From NCBI RefSeq assembly GCF_022664395.1, contig NZ_JAKRET010000001.1, positions 372,001-436,000 on the forward strand: a stretch of DNA of 64,000 nt, written 5' to 3'. Shown piece by piece: positions 51,611 through 60,965 of this stretch. Made by a program: the position numbers and the translations under genes. Within the stretch, counting starts at the first letter, position 1, and each line of letters begins with the position of its first letter. Below the pieces are notes generated by a model, which searched no databases, was not told where the DNA came from, and saw only the letters and a list, made by a program, of their open reading frames with translations. This DNA is from Sphingomonas lacusdianchii (GTDB lineage: Bacteria > Pseudomonadota > Alphaproteobacteria > Sphingomonadales > Sphingomonadaceae).

Positions 51611-52318
51611 TCAGTCGACGCGGATACGGGTGCCGCTGTCAAAACCGTCAGCCATCAACCGCACGATCGCATCGGCGACGCGCTCGGGCGGTTTTACCGA
51701 CTGAGGATCTTCGCCGGGATAGGCACGCTCGCGCATCTTCGTCCGGGTAGCACCGGGATCGACGATCGCGGTGCGGACCGGCGAGATGTTCGCCATTTCC
51801 AGCCCGTAGCTGGCGATAATGTTGTCGAACGCCGCCTTCGACGCGCCGTACATGCCCCAATAGGCACGCGGGGCGGCGCCGACCGAAGAGGTTACGCCGA
51901 CCACCCTACCCGACCGGGCAAGGCGCAGCATCGGCGAGAAGGCGGCGATCAGCGCGGCATTGGCGGTGACGTTGAGCGCCATCACCTTGTCGAATTCCTT
52001 GAGATCGAACGACGGCACCGGCCCCAACGTACCCAGCGCACCGGCGTTGAGCACCAGCATGTCCAGCGCGCGCCAGCGTTCGGCGATCGCCGACACCAGT
52101 TGCGGAATGGCGGTGCGGTCATAGAGGTCGACGGGCGCGATCGTCGCCGACCCGCCGGCGGCGTAGATCGCGTCCTCGACCTCCTCCAGCCCGCCGGTGG
52201 TGCGCGCGGTCAGGATGATGTGGGCGCCCTCCGCCGCGAGCGCGATGGCGGTGGCGGCACCAATGCCGCGGCTGGCACCGGTGACGAGGGCCAGCTGCCC
52301 CTTCAGACGATCGCTCAT
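51611..52318 (-). CDS. Short-chain dehydrogenase/reductase
   Basis: NAD(P)-dependent oxidoreductase, 235 residues. The cofactor motif GASRGIGAA is near residue 15, followed by LNAGALG near residue 90 and catalytic Tyr/Lys in MYGASKAAF near residue 155. The substrate is unknown. The ATG at 52318 overlaps the purF stop by four bases, so it is co-translated with purF. Confidence 0.9.
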   Translation of the reverse strand: MSDRLKGQLALVTGASRGIGAATAIALAAEGAHIILTARTTGGLEEVEDAIYAAGGSATIAPVDLYDRTAIPQLVSAIAERWRALDMLVLNAGALGTLGPVPSFDLKEFDKVMALNVTANAALIAAFSPMLRLARSGRVVGVTSSVGAAPRAYWGMYGASKAAFDNIIASYGLEMANISPVRTAIVDPGATRTKMRERAYPGEDPQSVKPPERVADAIVRLMADGFDSGTRIRVD

Positions 52319-53775
52319 CCGACGCGTTCGGCCAGCACCGCGAGTTGATCGACCGAGCTGGTTTCGTCCTGATCGGTCAGCGGGGTCGGATAGTCGCCGG
52401 TGAAGCAGGCGTCGCAATATTTCGGACGGACCGAGGTGCGCGATGCTTCGCCGAGCGCCCGGTACAGCCCGTCGATCGAAACGAAGGCAAGGCTGTCCGC
52501 CTGGATATAGTCGGTCATGCCGCCGAGATCGAATTTGGCGGCGAGCAGTTTGGCGCGTTCGGGCGTGTCGACGCCGTAGAAGCAGCTGTGCCGGGTCGGC
52601 GGCGAGGCGATGCGCATATGCACTTCGGCCGCGCCGGCATCGCGCATCATCTGCACGATCTTCAGGCTGGTCGTGCCGCGCACGATCGAATCGTCGATCA
52701 GCACGATGCGCTTGCCCTCGATCAGCTTGCGGTTGGCATTGTGCTTCAGCTTGACGCCCAGATGGCGGACCTTGTCGCCCGGCTGGATGAAGGTTCGGCC
52801 GACATAGTGCGAGCGGATGATGCCGAGTTCGAACGGGATGCCCGACGCCTGCGCATAACCGATCGCGGCGGGGACCCCCGAATCGGGGACCGGGATGACC
52901 AGATCGGCCTCGACCGGGTTTTCCTGTGCCAGTTCGGCACCGATCGCCTTGCGCACCGAATAGATCGAGCGGTCGTCGCTGATCGAATCGGGGCGCGAGA
53001 AATAGACCCATTCGAAGATGCAGGGACGCGGGGATAGCGGCGCGAACGGGCGAATCGAGCGCAGTTCACCGTTCTTGACGATGACCAGTTCGCCGGGTTC
53101 GACCTCGCGGACGAACTCGGCGCCGACCACGTCGAGCGCAACGGTTTCGGAGGCGAAGATATAGGCGTCGTCGCCGAGCTTGCCCATCACCAGCGGCCGG
53201 ATACCGAGAGGGTCGCGGCAGGCGATCATCCCCTCGGGCGTCATGCAGATCAGCGAATAGGCGCCCTCGACCTGCTTCAGCGCATCGATGAACCGGTCGA
53301 GCAGCGTCCGATAATTGGACGTCGCGACCAGGTGGATGATGACTTCGGTATCGCTGGTCGACTGGAAGATCGATCCGGTGCGGACCAGATCCTTCCGCAG
53401 TCGCATCGCGTTGGAAAGATTGCCGTTATGCGCCACCGCGAACCCACCCGACGCCAGTTCGGCATAGAGCGGCTGGATGTTGCGGTTCGACGTCTCGCCG
53501 GTGGTCGAATAGCGGACATGGCCGCAGGCGGTGGCGCCGGGCAGCGATTCGATCACGTCGGGGCGATCGAAATTGCCCGCGACATGGCCCTGCGCGCGCT
53601 GGGTATGGAACATCGCCCCGTCCCAGCTGCAGATGCCGGCCGCTTCCTGCCCACGATGCTGGAGCGCGTGGAGGCCGAGAGCCACCAGCGCCGCAGCGCC
53701 GTCCGCGCCGGATACACCGAAAATGCCGCACTCTTCACGCAGCTTGTCGTCGTCGAATGGATGGGTGGTGAACAT
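52315..53775 (-). CDS. purF: Amidophosphoribosyltransferase
   Basis: First step of purine synthesis: PRPP plus glutamine to phosphoribosylamine. 486 residues. The N-terminal glutaminase nucleophile is Cys16 in REECGIFGV, so a 15-residue propeptide must be removed. The PRPP loop is VLIDDSIVRGTTS near residue 358. Cysteines in PTRHSCFYG and YCDACFTG fit an iron-sulfur-bearing type. Divergent from hisI; the 116 bases between them should hold both promoters. Confidence 0.96.
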   Translation of the reverse strand: MFTTHPFDDDKLREECGIFGVSGADGAAALVALGLHALQHRGQEAAGICSWDGAMFHTQRAQGHVAGNFDRPDVIESLPGATACGHVRYSTTGETSNRNIQPLYAELASGGFAVAHNGNLSNAMRLRKDLVRTGSIFQSTSDTEVIIHLVATSNYRTLLDRFIDALKQVEGAYSLICMTPEGMIACRDPLGIRPLVMGKLGDDAYIFASETVALDVVGAEFVREVEPGELVIVKNGELRSIRPFAPLSPRPCIFEWVYFSRPDSISDDRSIYSVRKAIGAELAQENPVEADLVIPVPDSGVPAAIGYAQASGIPFELGIIRSHYVGRTFIQPGDKVRHLGVKLKHNANRKLIEGKRIVLIDDSIVRGTTSLKIVQMMRDAGAAEVHMRIASPPTRHSCFYGVDTPERAKLLAAKFDLGGMTDYIQADSLAFVSIDGLYRALGEASRTSVRPKYCDACFTGDYPTPLTDQDETSSVDQLAVLAERVG

Positions 53776-53891
53776 AGGCCCTTCCGGGGATAAGCGTGTC
53801 ACACGGCTGCCATATAGGCAGGCGGAATCGATTTGTCGCCCTTTGATCGTCGATTGCGGCGGAACCATGATCGGCGATAGGAGTTGCGGCG

Positions 53892-54251
53892 ATGGACAAT
53901 CGCGATACCGGACTGGTGCTCAACCCGAAATTCGATGCCGACGGGCTGTTGACCGCCATCGCCGTCGATGCCGTCAGCGGCGAACCGCTGATGGTCGCCT
54001 TCATGAACGACGAAGCCCTGCGCCTGACGCTGGAGACGCGCGAGGCGACCTTCTGGTCGCGCAGCCGCGGGCGGCTGTGGAAGAAGGGTGAGACGTCCGG
54101 CAACGTCCTGCACGTGGTCGAGGCGCGGATCGATTGCGATCAGGATGCGCTGTGGCTGCGGTGCGAGCCGGCGGGGCCGGCGTGCCATACCGGGGCGGAC
54201 AGTTGTTTCTTCCGGCGGATCGAGGGCGATCGGCTGGTGCCCGTGACGTGA
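53892..54251 (+). CDS. hisI: Phosphoribosyl-AMP cyclohydrolase
   Basis: Third step of histidine synthesis; opens the adenine ring of phosphoribosyl-AMP. 119 residues, without a fused HisE domain. The zinc/Mg residues are in [15 protein letters not shown] and [28 protein letters not shown] is conserved. No other his genes are near. Followed directly by the lipoprotein gene. Confidence 0.95.
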   Translation: MDNRDTGLVLNPKFDADGLLTAIAVDAVSGEPLMVAFMNDEALRLTLETREATFWSRSRGRLWKKGETSGNVLHVVEARIDCDQDALWLRCEPAGPACHTGADSCFFRRIEGDRLVPVT

Positions 54252-54715
54252 GACTGTGGATCGCGGCGGCACTGCTGCTGGCGGGATGTTCGCCATCCGC
54301 TACGACCGACAGCGCTACAGCCACGCTGGAGGAAGCAGCGATCGCGCGCGGCGTGGTGCGCGATCCGGCGACGGCGACGCCGACCGGGCTGTATGCGCGG
54401 GAGGACGACCGGCTGTGCATTGCCGGCGATCGGATCGGGATGTTCGTCGATTATGGCGACGATATCGGATGCAGCGGGCATGGAAGCTTCACCCGCGAGG
54501 GAGAGTCGCTGCGAATCGACCTTGGCGGCGGCTGTACGTTCGGGGCGGCGTATGACGGAGACCATATCCGCCTTGCCGGCGCGGTGCCGGCGGCGTGCCG
54601 GCGGCTATGTACCCGGCGCGCTTCGCTGGCGGGGTTCGAGGTCGACCGGCTGAGCGACAGTGGGTCGGAGGCGGCGGCGCTGCGCGATCCCAAGGGTCGG
54701 CAGTTATGCGGGTGA
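54248..54715 (+). CDS. Small lipoprotein, unknown function
   Basis: A 155-residue protein with a lipoprotein signal: a short hydrophobic stretch ends in the lipobox LLLAGC with Cys at position 14. The mature part has several cysteines and alternating strands ([24 protein letters not shown]-like beta hairpins) but matches no family I know. The start is GTG 54248, overlapping the hisI stop by four bases; the end overlaps cfa by 12 bases. Confidence 0.78.
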   Translation: MRLWIAAALLLAGCSPSATTDSATATLEEAAIARGVVRDPATATPTGLYAREDDRLCIAGDRIGMFVDYGDDIGCSGHGSFTREGESLRIDLGGGCTFGAAYDGDHIRLAGAVPAACRRLCTRRASLAGFEVDRLSDSGSEAAALRDPKGRQLCG

Positions 54716-55903
54716 CTCGGCGCCCTGTCGTTTGACCAGCGTGACCTGCGCCACGGTGATGCCGCCACCACGAAAGCCGCCTTCGCAATACATCAGATAG
54801 TAGCGCCACAGATCGGCGAAGCGGTCGTCGATCATCGGCAGGCGGCCTTCGGCGCGGGCCTTGTCGAACGCCTGCCGCCAAAGGCGCAGCGTCTCCGCAT
54901 AGTCGAGGCCGAAGCGGCGGACGTCGCGCCAAGCGAGGCCGCGTGACTCGGCAAGCGCACGGAAGCGCGGTTCGGACAACAACATGCCGCCCGGAAAGAC
55001 ATGCGCCTGGATGAAGTCGACATTGCGCGCATAGGCATCGAACAGCGGCTCGGCGATGGCGATATACTGGATCGCGGCGCGACCGCCGGGTTTCAGGCGC
55101 GCGGCGATGGCGTCGAGATAGGCGGGCCAATATTCGCGGCCGACCGCCTCGACCATCTCGATGCTGGCGATCGCATCATAGGTGCCGGTGACGTCACGAT
55201 AGTCGGTCAGCGATACGGTGACGCCGGGGAGCGCAAGGGCGTCGACATGGCGCTTCTGCTCGGTCGACAGGGTGATGGCGTCGACCTGCCGCCCTGCATC
55301 CGCCGCGGTCCGGGCGAACGATCCCCAGCCGCAGCCGATTTCGAGGATGCGGTCGCCGGGGCGGGTAGCGGTACGGTCGAGGATCGCGGTCAGCTTGTTG
55401 CGCTGCGCGGCGACAAGCCCAGTCGCGCCGTCGAACATCGCGCTGGAATAGGTCAGCGTCGGGTCGAGCCATTCGCGGTAGAAGTCGTTGCCGAGGTCGT
55501 AATGCGCGGCGATGTTGGCGCGGGCGCCGGGTCGGTCGTTGCGCCGCGCGCGGTGGGCGAGGCGGCGCAGCAGGCGCGATACGCCGCCCGCGCGAGCCGA
55601 ACTGCGGAGCGTTTCGGCATTGCGCATGAACAGGTCGAACAGCGGGACCGGATCGGGGCTGGACCAGTCGCCATCGGCCCATGCTTCGTACCAGCCGGCC
55701 GATCCGCCCCGCGCCAACCGCCACATCGCCCGCCAGCGGTGCAGGACGACCACTGCCACCGGCCCCGGCGCATGGCCGCCGACCCGGCGGGTGCTGCCAT
55801 CAGGCAAGGTCGCGTGGATCGCGCCGGTGGTCAGGCCGGCATCGATCCGGGCCAAGGCCCGGCGAAACAAGGGGGAAAGGATGCGGTAGCGGTCGGACGA
55901 CAT
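54704..55903 (-). CDS. cfa: Cyclopropane-fatty-acyl-phospholipid synthase family protein
   Basis: SAM-dependent methyltransferase that adds a methylene bridge to unsaturated acyl chains of membrane lipids. 399 residues. The SAM motif EIGCGWGSFARTAA is near residue 190, YDLGNDFYREWLDPTLTYS near residue 130 and VEAVGREYWPAYLDAI near residue 255. The C-terminal YCEGGFRGGGI is typical. Its 3' end converges on the lipoprotein gene. Confidence 0.92.
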   Translation of the reverse strand: MSSDRYRILSPLFRRALARIDAGLTTGAIHATLPDGSTRRVGGHAPGPVAVVVLHRWRAMWRLARGGSAGWYEAWADGDWSSPDPVPLFDLFMRNAETLRSSARAGGVSRLLRRLAHRARRNDRPGARANIAAHYDLGNDFYREWLDPTLTYSSAMFDGATGLVAAQRNKLTAILDRTATRPGDRILEIGCGWGSFARTAADAGRQVDAITLSTEQKRHVDALALPGVTVSLTDYRDVTGTYDAIASIEMVEAVGREYWPAYLDAIAARLKPGGRAAIQYIAIAEPLFDAYARNVDFIQAHVFPGGMLLSEPRFRALAESRGLAWRDVRRFGLDYAETLRLWRQAFDKARAEGRLPMIDDRFADLWRYYLMYCEGGFRGGGITVAQVTLVKRQGAESPA

Positions 55904-55945
55904 CGCGCGCCTTCATGCACGACGCACGCGCGCCGGCAAGGGGGA

Positions 55946-57310
55946 TCAGATGCCGCGCGCCGCCGCCAGTGCCCGTTCGCGTGCCTCGCGATGGTCGATG
56001 ATCTTTTCGGGATAATCCTTCGGCCGGCAACCGGCGGCATCGGGATCGTGGATCACCTCGTCCGACAGATGCGCCAGTTCGGGCACCCAACGGCGGATAT
56101 AGTCGGCGGCGTCGAACTTCTCCGACTGGGTCAGCGGCGCCATGATCCGGCCGAACATGTTCGAATCGACACCGGTGCCGGCGACCCATTGCCAGTTGAC
56201 GGCATTGTTGCCGAAATCGGCATCGACCAGACAGTCCCAATACCAGCGCTCGCCCTCACGCCAGTCGATCAGCAGATGTTTGATGATGAAGGACGCGGCG
56301 ATCATCCGCACGCGATTGTGCATCCAGCCGATCTGCCAGAGCTGACGCATCCCGGCGTCGACGAGCGGATAGCCGGTGCGGCCCTGTTGCCATGCCTTCA
56401 AATCGCGGTTCGCCGCTACGCCGCTGCGCCATTTCAGCTTGTCGTAGCGCGGGCGGCCGTTGGCGTCGGCATAGTCGGGCATCGACAGGATGACGCCGCT
56501 GGAAAAATCGCGCCACGCCAGTTCCTTGCGATAGGTGGTCAGGCTGTCGCCCGGCTCGTCGAGCGCAGCCCAGACCTGTCGCGGGGAAATCTCGCCATGA
56601 TGGAGGTGCGGCGACAGGTTCGAGCTGCCATCGATCGAGGGCAGGTTGCGCGCCTCGGCATAGTCGTCGAGGCGGGAGGCGAAGGATTTGAGGGCTTTCA
56701 ACGCGCCGTCCTCGCCCGGTTGCCACGATTTGCCGAAAGCGGTCGACCAGTCCGGCTTGGTCGGCAGCAGTTTCCAGTCGGTAAGCTTGTCGGACTTGGG
56801 CCATTTCGAGGGCGCGGGGATGGCGCGTGGCATCGCCAGAGGTTCGTCCGGAGGCAGCATTTGGTTCAGCGCCTTCCAATAGGAGGAATAGATTTTGAAC
56901 ATGCCGCCAGAGCCTGTGCGGACGCATTCGGGCGGACGAAGATGGTTGCCGTCGTGCAGCGTCAGATCGTCGCCCAGTTCGTCCTGCGCCTTGACCCACC
57001 AGGGTTCGTAATGGCGCATGGCGTGGACATGGTTCGCACCGGTGTCGTGCATCAGCTTGCGCAGTTCGGTGACGGCCTCGCCCCGGCGCAGGATCAGGCG
57101 CGATCCCTTCGCCTGCAGCGCATCGTCCATGGCGGCGAGGCTGTGGTGCAGCCACCAGCATTGCGCGCCGCCGATCGCCCAATCGCCGGGGCTTTGGTCG
57201 TCGAAGATATAGACCGGGATGACGGCGTCTGCTTCGACGGCGGCGACGAGCGCGGGCTGGTCGCGCAGGCGGAGGTCCTGGCGGAGCCAGAGGAGGACGG
57301 GTTCGGTCAT
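55946..57310 (-). CDS. phrB: Deoxyribodipyrimidine photo-lyase (class I)
   Basis: Repairs UV-made cyclobutane dimers using light and FADH. 454 residues. The N-terminal antenna domain (LLWLRQDLRLRDQPAL) is followed by the FAD domain with SSNLSPHLHHGEISPRQVW, RTGYPLVDAGMRQLWQIGWM and HNRVRMIAASF. The tryptophans of the electron chain are in conserved positions. The ATG at 57310 was chosen by homology of the antenna start. Confidence 0.94.
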   Translation of the reverse strand: MTEPVLLWLRQDLRLRDQPALVAAVEADAVIPVYIFDDQSPGDWAIGGAQCWWLHHSLAAMDDALQAKGSRLILRRGEAVTELRKLMHDTGANHVHAMRHYEPWWVKAQDELGDDLTLHDGNHLRPPECVRTGSGGMFKIYSSYWKALNQMLPPDEPLAMPRAIPAPSKWPKSDKLTDWKLLPTKPDWSTAFGKSWQPGEDGALKALKSFASRLDDYAEARNLPSIDGSSNLSPHLHHGEISPRQVWAALDEPGDSLTTYRKELAWRDFSSGVILSMPDYADANGRPRYDKLKWRSGVAANRDLKAWQQGRTGYPLVDAGMRQLWQIGWMHNRVRMIAASFIIKHLLIDWREGERWYWDCLVDADFGNNAVNWQWVAGTGVDSNMFGRIMAPLTQSEKFDAADYIRRWVPELAHLSDEVIHDPDAAGCRPKDYPEKIIDHREARERALAAARGI

Positions 57311-57320
57311 GCGCAAGGCG

Positions 57321-58229
57321 TTACGCCTGCACGACGATCCCGGTTCCCTGCGCCACGGCGACGATCGACGCGACATGGCGATGCGCGACTTCGAGCAGGT
57401 CGCCATAGCCGCCGCCCAGGGCACTGGCGATCGGCAGACCGCGCGCCTTCGCCAACTGTCCGATCCAGCGGTCGCGTTCGTTCAGCCCCGCCTGGCTGAG
57501 CGACAACCGCCCCAGCCGGTCGTCGGCAAAGGGATCGACCCCCGCCTGATAGAGCAGAAGCGACGGCGCGAAACTGTCAATCAGCGGGACAAGCGTCGCC
57601 GCCAGCGTCGAGAGATATTCGTCGTCGCCGACCCCGTCGGCCAGACCGATATCGAGCGTCGAGCGCGCCTTTCGCGCCGGAAAATTCTTTTCGGCATGGA
57701 TCGAATAGGTGGCGAGGCCGGTACGACCGGCGAGCAGCGAGGCAGTGCCGTCGCCCTGATGCACGTCGACATCGATCACCAGCACCCGGTCGCACGTCCC
57801 TTCATCGACCAGCCGGTGCGCGGCGATGGCGAGGTCGTTGAACACGCAATAGCCCGCGCCGGTATCGGCCAGCGCATGGTGGCTGCCGCCGGCGGTGTTG
57901 GCAGCATAGCCCCGCGCCATCGCGACGCGCGCGGCGGCATAGGTGCCGCCGGGAACCGCGACCGCACGCAGTGCCATGGGCCGGGTGACGGCGAAACCGA
58001 TGCGGCGTTCCTTGGCCGGGGGCACGCGCGCCTCGATCACCTCGGCGACATAGCTGTCGTCATGTACCGCCTCGATCCAGCGACGCGGCATCGGTTCGGG
58101 TTCGTGCCAGTCGATCGACGGCCCCATCTCGCGCAGCAGATCGCGGACGAGGCCATTCTTGCCCCAGCGATAGCGACTGCCCGGCGGGCTTTCGGCGACG
58201 TAATGCGGGTGGTGGATAACGTGGATCAC
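57321..58229 (-). CDS. Histone deacetylase family protein
   Basis: Zinc-dependent deacetylase fold of the acetoin-utilisation/HDAC-like class, 302 residues. The catalytic parts are in AGGSHHALADTGAGYCVFND near residue 120, the zinc site in DVDVHQGDGTA near residue 155 and the C-terminal ALGGGYG. Substrates are probably acetylated amines or lysines. The start is GTG 58229. It diverges from rppH. Confidence 0.9.
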   Translation of the reverse strand: MIHVIHHPHYVAESPPGSRYRWGKNGLVRDLLREMGPSIDWHEPEPMPRRWIEAVHDDSYVAEVIEARVPPAKERRIGFAVTRPMALRAVAVPGGTYAAARVAMARGYAANTAGGSHHALADTGAGYCVFNDLAIAAHRLVDEGTCDRVLVIDVDVHQGDGTASLLAGRTGLATYSIHAEKNFPARKARSTLDIGLADGVGDDEYLSTLAATLVPLIDSFAPSLLLYQAGVDPFADDRLGRLSLSQAGLNERDRWIGQLAKARGLPIASALGGGYGDLLEVAHRHVASIVAVAQGTGIVVQA

Positions 58230-58291
58230 ATGGCAGAGATAAGATGCCGTTGGTCCTCGCAAAAGCGGCGAGGCGCGGATAGGAAGCGGGC

Positions 58292-58771
58292 ATGGACAAG
58301 ACCAGCCTCCCCTATCGCCCTTGTGCCGGCGTAATGCTGATGAACCGCGACGGACAGGTGTTCGTCGGACAGCGGCTCGATTCGACGCTGGAGGCATGGC
58401 AGATGCCGCAGGGCGGAATCGACGAGGGCGAGGAAGCGATCGACGCCGCGGTCCGCGAACTCCGCGAGGAAACCGGGGTGATGCCCGACAAGGTAAGGCT
58501 GATCGCCGAGGCACCGGGCGAATTCGTCTACGACCTGCCCGACGACATGATCCGCCGCATCTGGAAGGGGAAATGGCGCGGGCAGCGGCAGCGCTGGTTC
58601 CTGTTCGCGTTCGAAGGCGAGGATGGCGATATCGACATCGCGACGCCCGAGCCGGAATTCCGCGCATGGCGCTGGGCCGATCCCGCCGATCTGCCGACGA
58701 TGATCGTGCCGTTCAAGAAGACCTTATACGAACAGGTTCTCGCGGCCTTCGCCGAGCACCTGCATCGGTGA
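58292..58771 (+). CDS. rppH: RNA pyrophosphohydrolase
   Basis: Removes pyrophosphate from 5' ends of mRNA, which triggers decay; a functional partner of RNase J at the other end of the window. 159 residues. The N-terminal YRPCAGVMLMNRDGQVFVGQ is followed by a complete Nudix box (residues 42-64, GG then EE and REL-EETG). The C-terminal basic residues in RRIWKGKWRGQRQRW are typical. Confidence 0.93.
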   Translation: MDKTSLPYRPCAGVMLMNRDGQVFVGQRLDSTLEAWQMPQGGIDEGEEAIDAAVRELREETGVMPDKVRLIAEAPGEFVYDLPDDMIRRIWKGKWRGQRQRWFLFAFEGEDGDIDIATPEPEFRAWRWADPADLPTMIVPFKKTLYEQVLAAFAEHLHR

Positions 58772-58835
58772 ACCGCGCCAAAGCTGCGATGAACGGTTCA
58801 GCCGGTCGACAGGCGATCGGCTATAGCGAGCGGTG

Positions 58836-59732
58836 ATGCCCAATCCCGCGCTCCTCTTGCCGCTCGGCCTGTATTTCGCGGAACCGCCGCCCGAACCCGA
58901 TCTGCCGATCGAGATCCGGACGATGCTGGAGGAGGCGATGGCGTCGGGCAACGACAACGACGTCGCGACGATCGTCCGCTATGCGCGCAAGGCAGCGCCG
59001 AAACATTCGCAGAAGATCGCCGACCTAGCGTCGCATTACACGTTCGAACGGACCGAAAAGACCGAGAAGCGGCTGCGCACCGCATCGTTCGGGGCACTGG
59101 TCAAGGGACGCGCCGAAGTTGGCGGCTGGGTGAACAGCGGCAATTCGGACAATCTCGGCATCACCGCCGTGCTCGACCTGTCGCGTGAGGGCTATCGCTG
59201 GCGCCACAAGCTGAAATTGCAGGCGGACTATCAGGAAAATAACGGCATTCCGTCGCGCGAACATTATCTCGGCGCGTTCGAACCCAACTACAAGGTCGAC
59301 GACCGGCTCTATATCTACGGCGCCGCGCAATATGAGTCGGACAGGTTCTTCGGCTATTACGACCGCTATTCGGCGTCGAGCGGGGCGGGCTATACCGCGC
59401 TCGCCCGGGGGCCGGTGACGCTCGACCTCGAACTCGGGCCGGCATTCCGGCACACCTCGTTCACCACCGGCAATGTCGAGCGCAATCTCGCGGCGCGCGG
59501 ATCAGTCGATTTCGACTGGCGGATGACCCCTGCCCTGACGCTCAGGCAGGATACGTCGGCCTATGTGCAGGCGGCGAACAGCACCGTCACCAGCCTGACC
59601 GCGGTCGATGCCAAGCTGCTGGGACCATTATCGGCGCGGCTGTCGTACAACATCCAGTATGAAAGCCGCCCGCCGGTGGGGCGCGTCAATACCGACACCA
59701 CCGGGCGTGCATCTTTGGTCTATGCTTTCTGA
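58836..59732 (+). CDS. DUF481 family outer-membrane protein
   Basis: A 298-residue protein whose second half consists of amphipathic strands typical of the YdiY/DUF481 family (AEVGGWVNSGNSDNLG and on, ending LVYAF with terminal Phe), so it should be a small outer-membrane barrel. A helical head of about 80 residues comes first. A normal signal peptide is not obvious; the start MPNPALLLPLGLYFA may be part of one. Function unknown; some members are salt-induced. Confidence 0.8.
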   Translation: MPNPALLLPLGLYFAEPPPEPDLPIEIRTMLEEAMASGNDNDVATIVRYARKAAPKHSQKIADLASHYTFERTEKTEKRLRTASFGALVKGRAEVGGWVNSGNSDNLGITAVLDLSREGYRWRHKLKLQADYQENNGIPSREHYLGAFEPNYKVDDRLYIYGAAQYESDRFFGYYDRYSASSGAGYTALARGPVTLDLELGPAFRHTSFTTGNVERNLAARGSVDFDWRMTPALTLRQDTSAYVQAANSTVTSLTAVDAKLLGPLSARLSYNIQYESRPPVGRVNTDTTGRASLVYAF

Positions 59733-59759
59733 AGCGACCGATCCCGGTTACACCGGGGC

Positions 59760-60965
59760 ATGGTTGGGACGTATGAAGACGCCGCTCTGATCGATAGGAT
59801 CGACGCCGCGGCGATGCAGGCACAGGTCGAGCAATGGGTCGCGGTCAATAGCGGCACGCGCAACCTGTCCGGACTGGCGACGATGGCGGGGCTGCTGACC
59901 GACGACTTCGCAGCGCTGCCCGGCACGGTCGAACTGCTCGATCCCGATCCCGTGGAGACGGTCGACAGCGACGGCAAGGTCCGGGCAATCGACCATGGCC
60001 GCCACCTGCTGCTGCGCGTACGGCCCGAGGCGCCCGTCCGCATGCTGTTCACTGGGCATATGGACACGGTGTACGGCGCGGATCATGCGTTCCAGACTGC
60101 GCGATACCTGCCCGACGGGGCACTGAACGGTCCCGGTGCCGCCGATATGAAGGGCGGTTTGTCGGTGATGCTCGCCGCGCTGAAGGCGGTCGAGGCGGCG
60201 GGGATCGGCGATCGCTTCGGCTATGACGTGGTCATCAATTCCGACGAAGAGACCGGATCGTTCGCATCGGCGAGGCTGATCGAGACGATGGCGGCGGGCA
60301 AGGTCGCGGCCTTCACCTATGAGCCGGCGCTGCCCGACGGGACGCTGGCCGGCGCGCGCGGGGGGACCGGCAATTTCTCGATCGTGGTCAGCGGGCGCAG
60401 CGCCCATGCCGGCCGCAACCCGGAGGAAGGGCGCAACGCCATCGTCGCCGCCGCCGATATCGCGCTCAGGCTCCATGCGGCGAAGGGGCCGCGGCTGGCG
60501 GTCAATCCGGCGCGGATCGAGGGCGGCGGGCCGAACAATGTCGTGCCCGACCATGCGGTGCTGCGGGTCAATTTCCGACCGCATGGGAGCGACGAGATCG
60601 CCCGCGCCCGATCGCAGATCGACGCGGCGACGGCGATGGTCGCAGCCGCCCATGACGTCGGCGTCGCGGTGCATGGCAGCTTCAACCGGCCGCCCAAGCC
60701 GATCGATGCCGGGGCCGCGAAGCTGTTCGCGCTGGTACATGCGGTCGGCCGCGACCTGTCGATTCCGATCGGCTGGCGCGACACCGGCGGGGTGTGCGAC
60801 GGCAACAACATCGCCGCGCAGGGCGTGCCGGTGATCGACACGATGGGGGTGCGCGGCGGCGCGATCCATTCGGCGGAGGAATATATGATCGTCGACAGCC
60901 TGGCCGAACGTGCCGCGCTGTCGGCGGTCGCCATATCGCGTATCGTGGCACAGGGGGGATTGTGA
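59760..60965 (+). CDS. M20 family metallopeptidase / amidohydrolase
   Basis: Di-zinc hydrolase of the CPG2/ArgE/DapE type, 401 residues. The metal residues are visible: FTGHMDTVYGAD near residue 100, NGPGAADMKGGL near residue 123 and NSDEETGS near residue 160. The dimerisation lid is present. Its end overlaps astA by four bases, so a role in arginine or succinyl-amino-acid breakdown is likely, but not shown. Confidence 0.88.
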   Translation: MVGTYEDAALIDRIDAAAMQAQVEQWVAVNSGTRNLSGLATMAGLLTDDFAALPGTVELLDPDPVETVDSDGKVRAIDHGRHLLLRVRPEAPVRMLFTGHMDTVYGADHAFQTARYLPDGALNGPGAADMKGGLSVMLAALKAVEAAGIGDRFGYDVVINSDEETGSFASARLIETMAAGKVAAFTYEPALPDGTLAGARGGTGNFSIVVSGRSAHAGRNPEEGRNAIVAAADIALRLHAAKGPRLAVNPARIEGGGPNNVVPDHAVLRVNFRPHGSDEIARARSQIDAATAMVAAAHDVGVAVHGSFNRPPKPIDAGAAKLFALVHAVGRDLSIPIGWRDTGGVCDGNNIAAQGVPVIDTMGVRGGAIHSAEEYMIVDSLAERAALSAVAISRIVAQGGL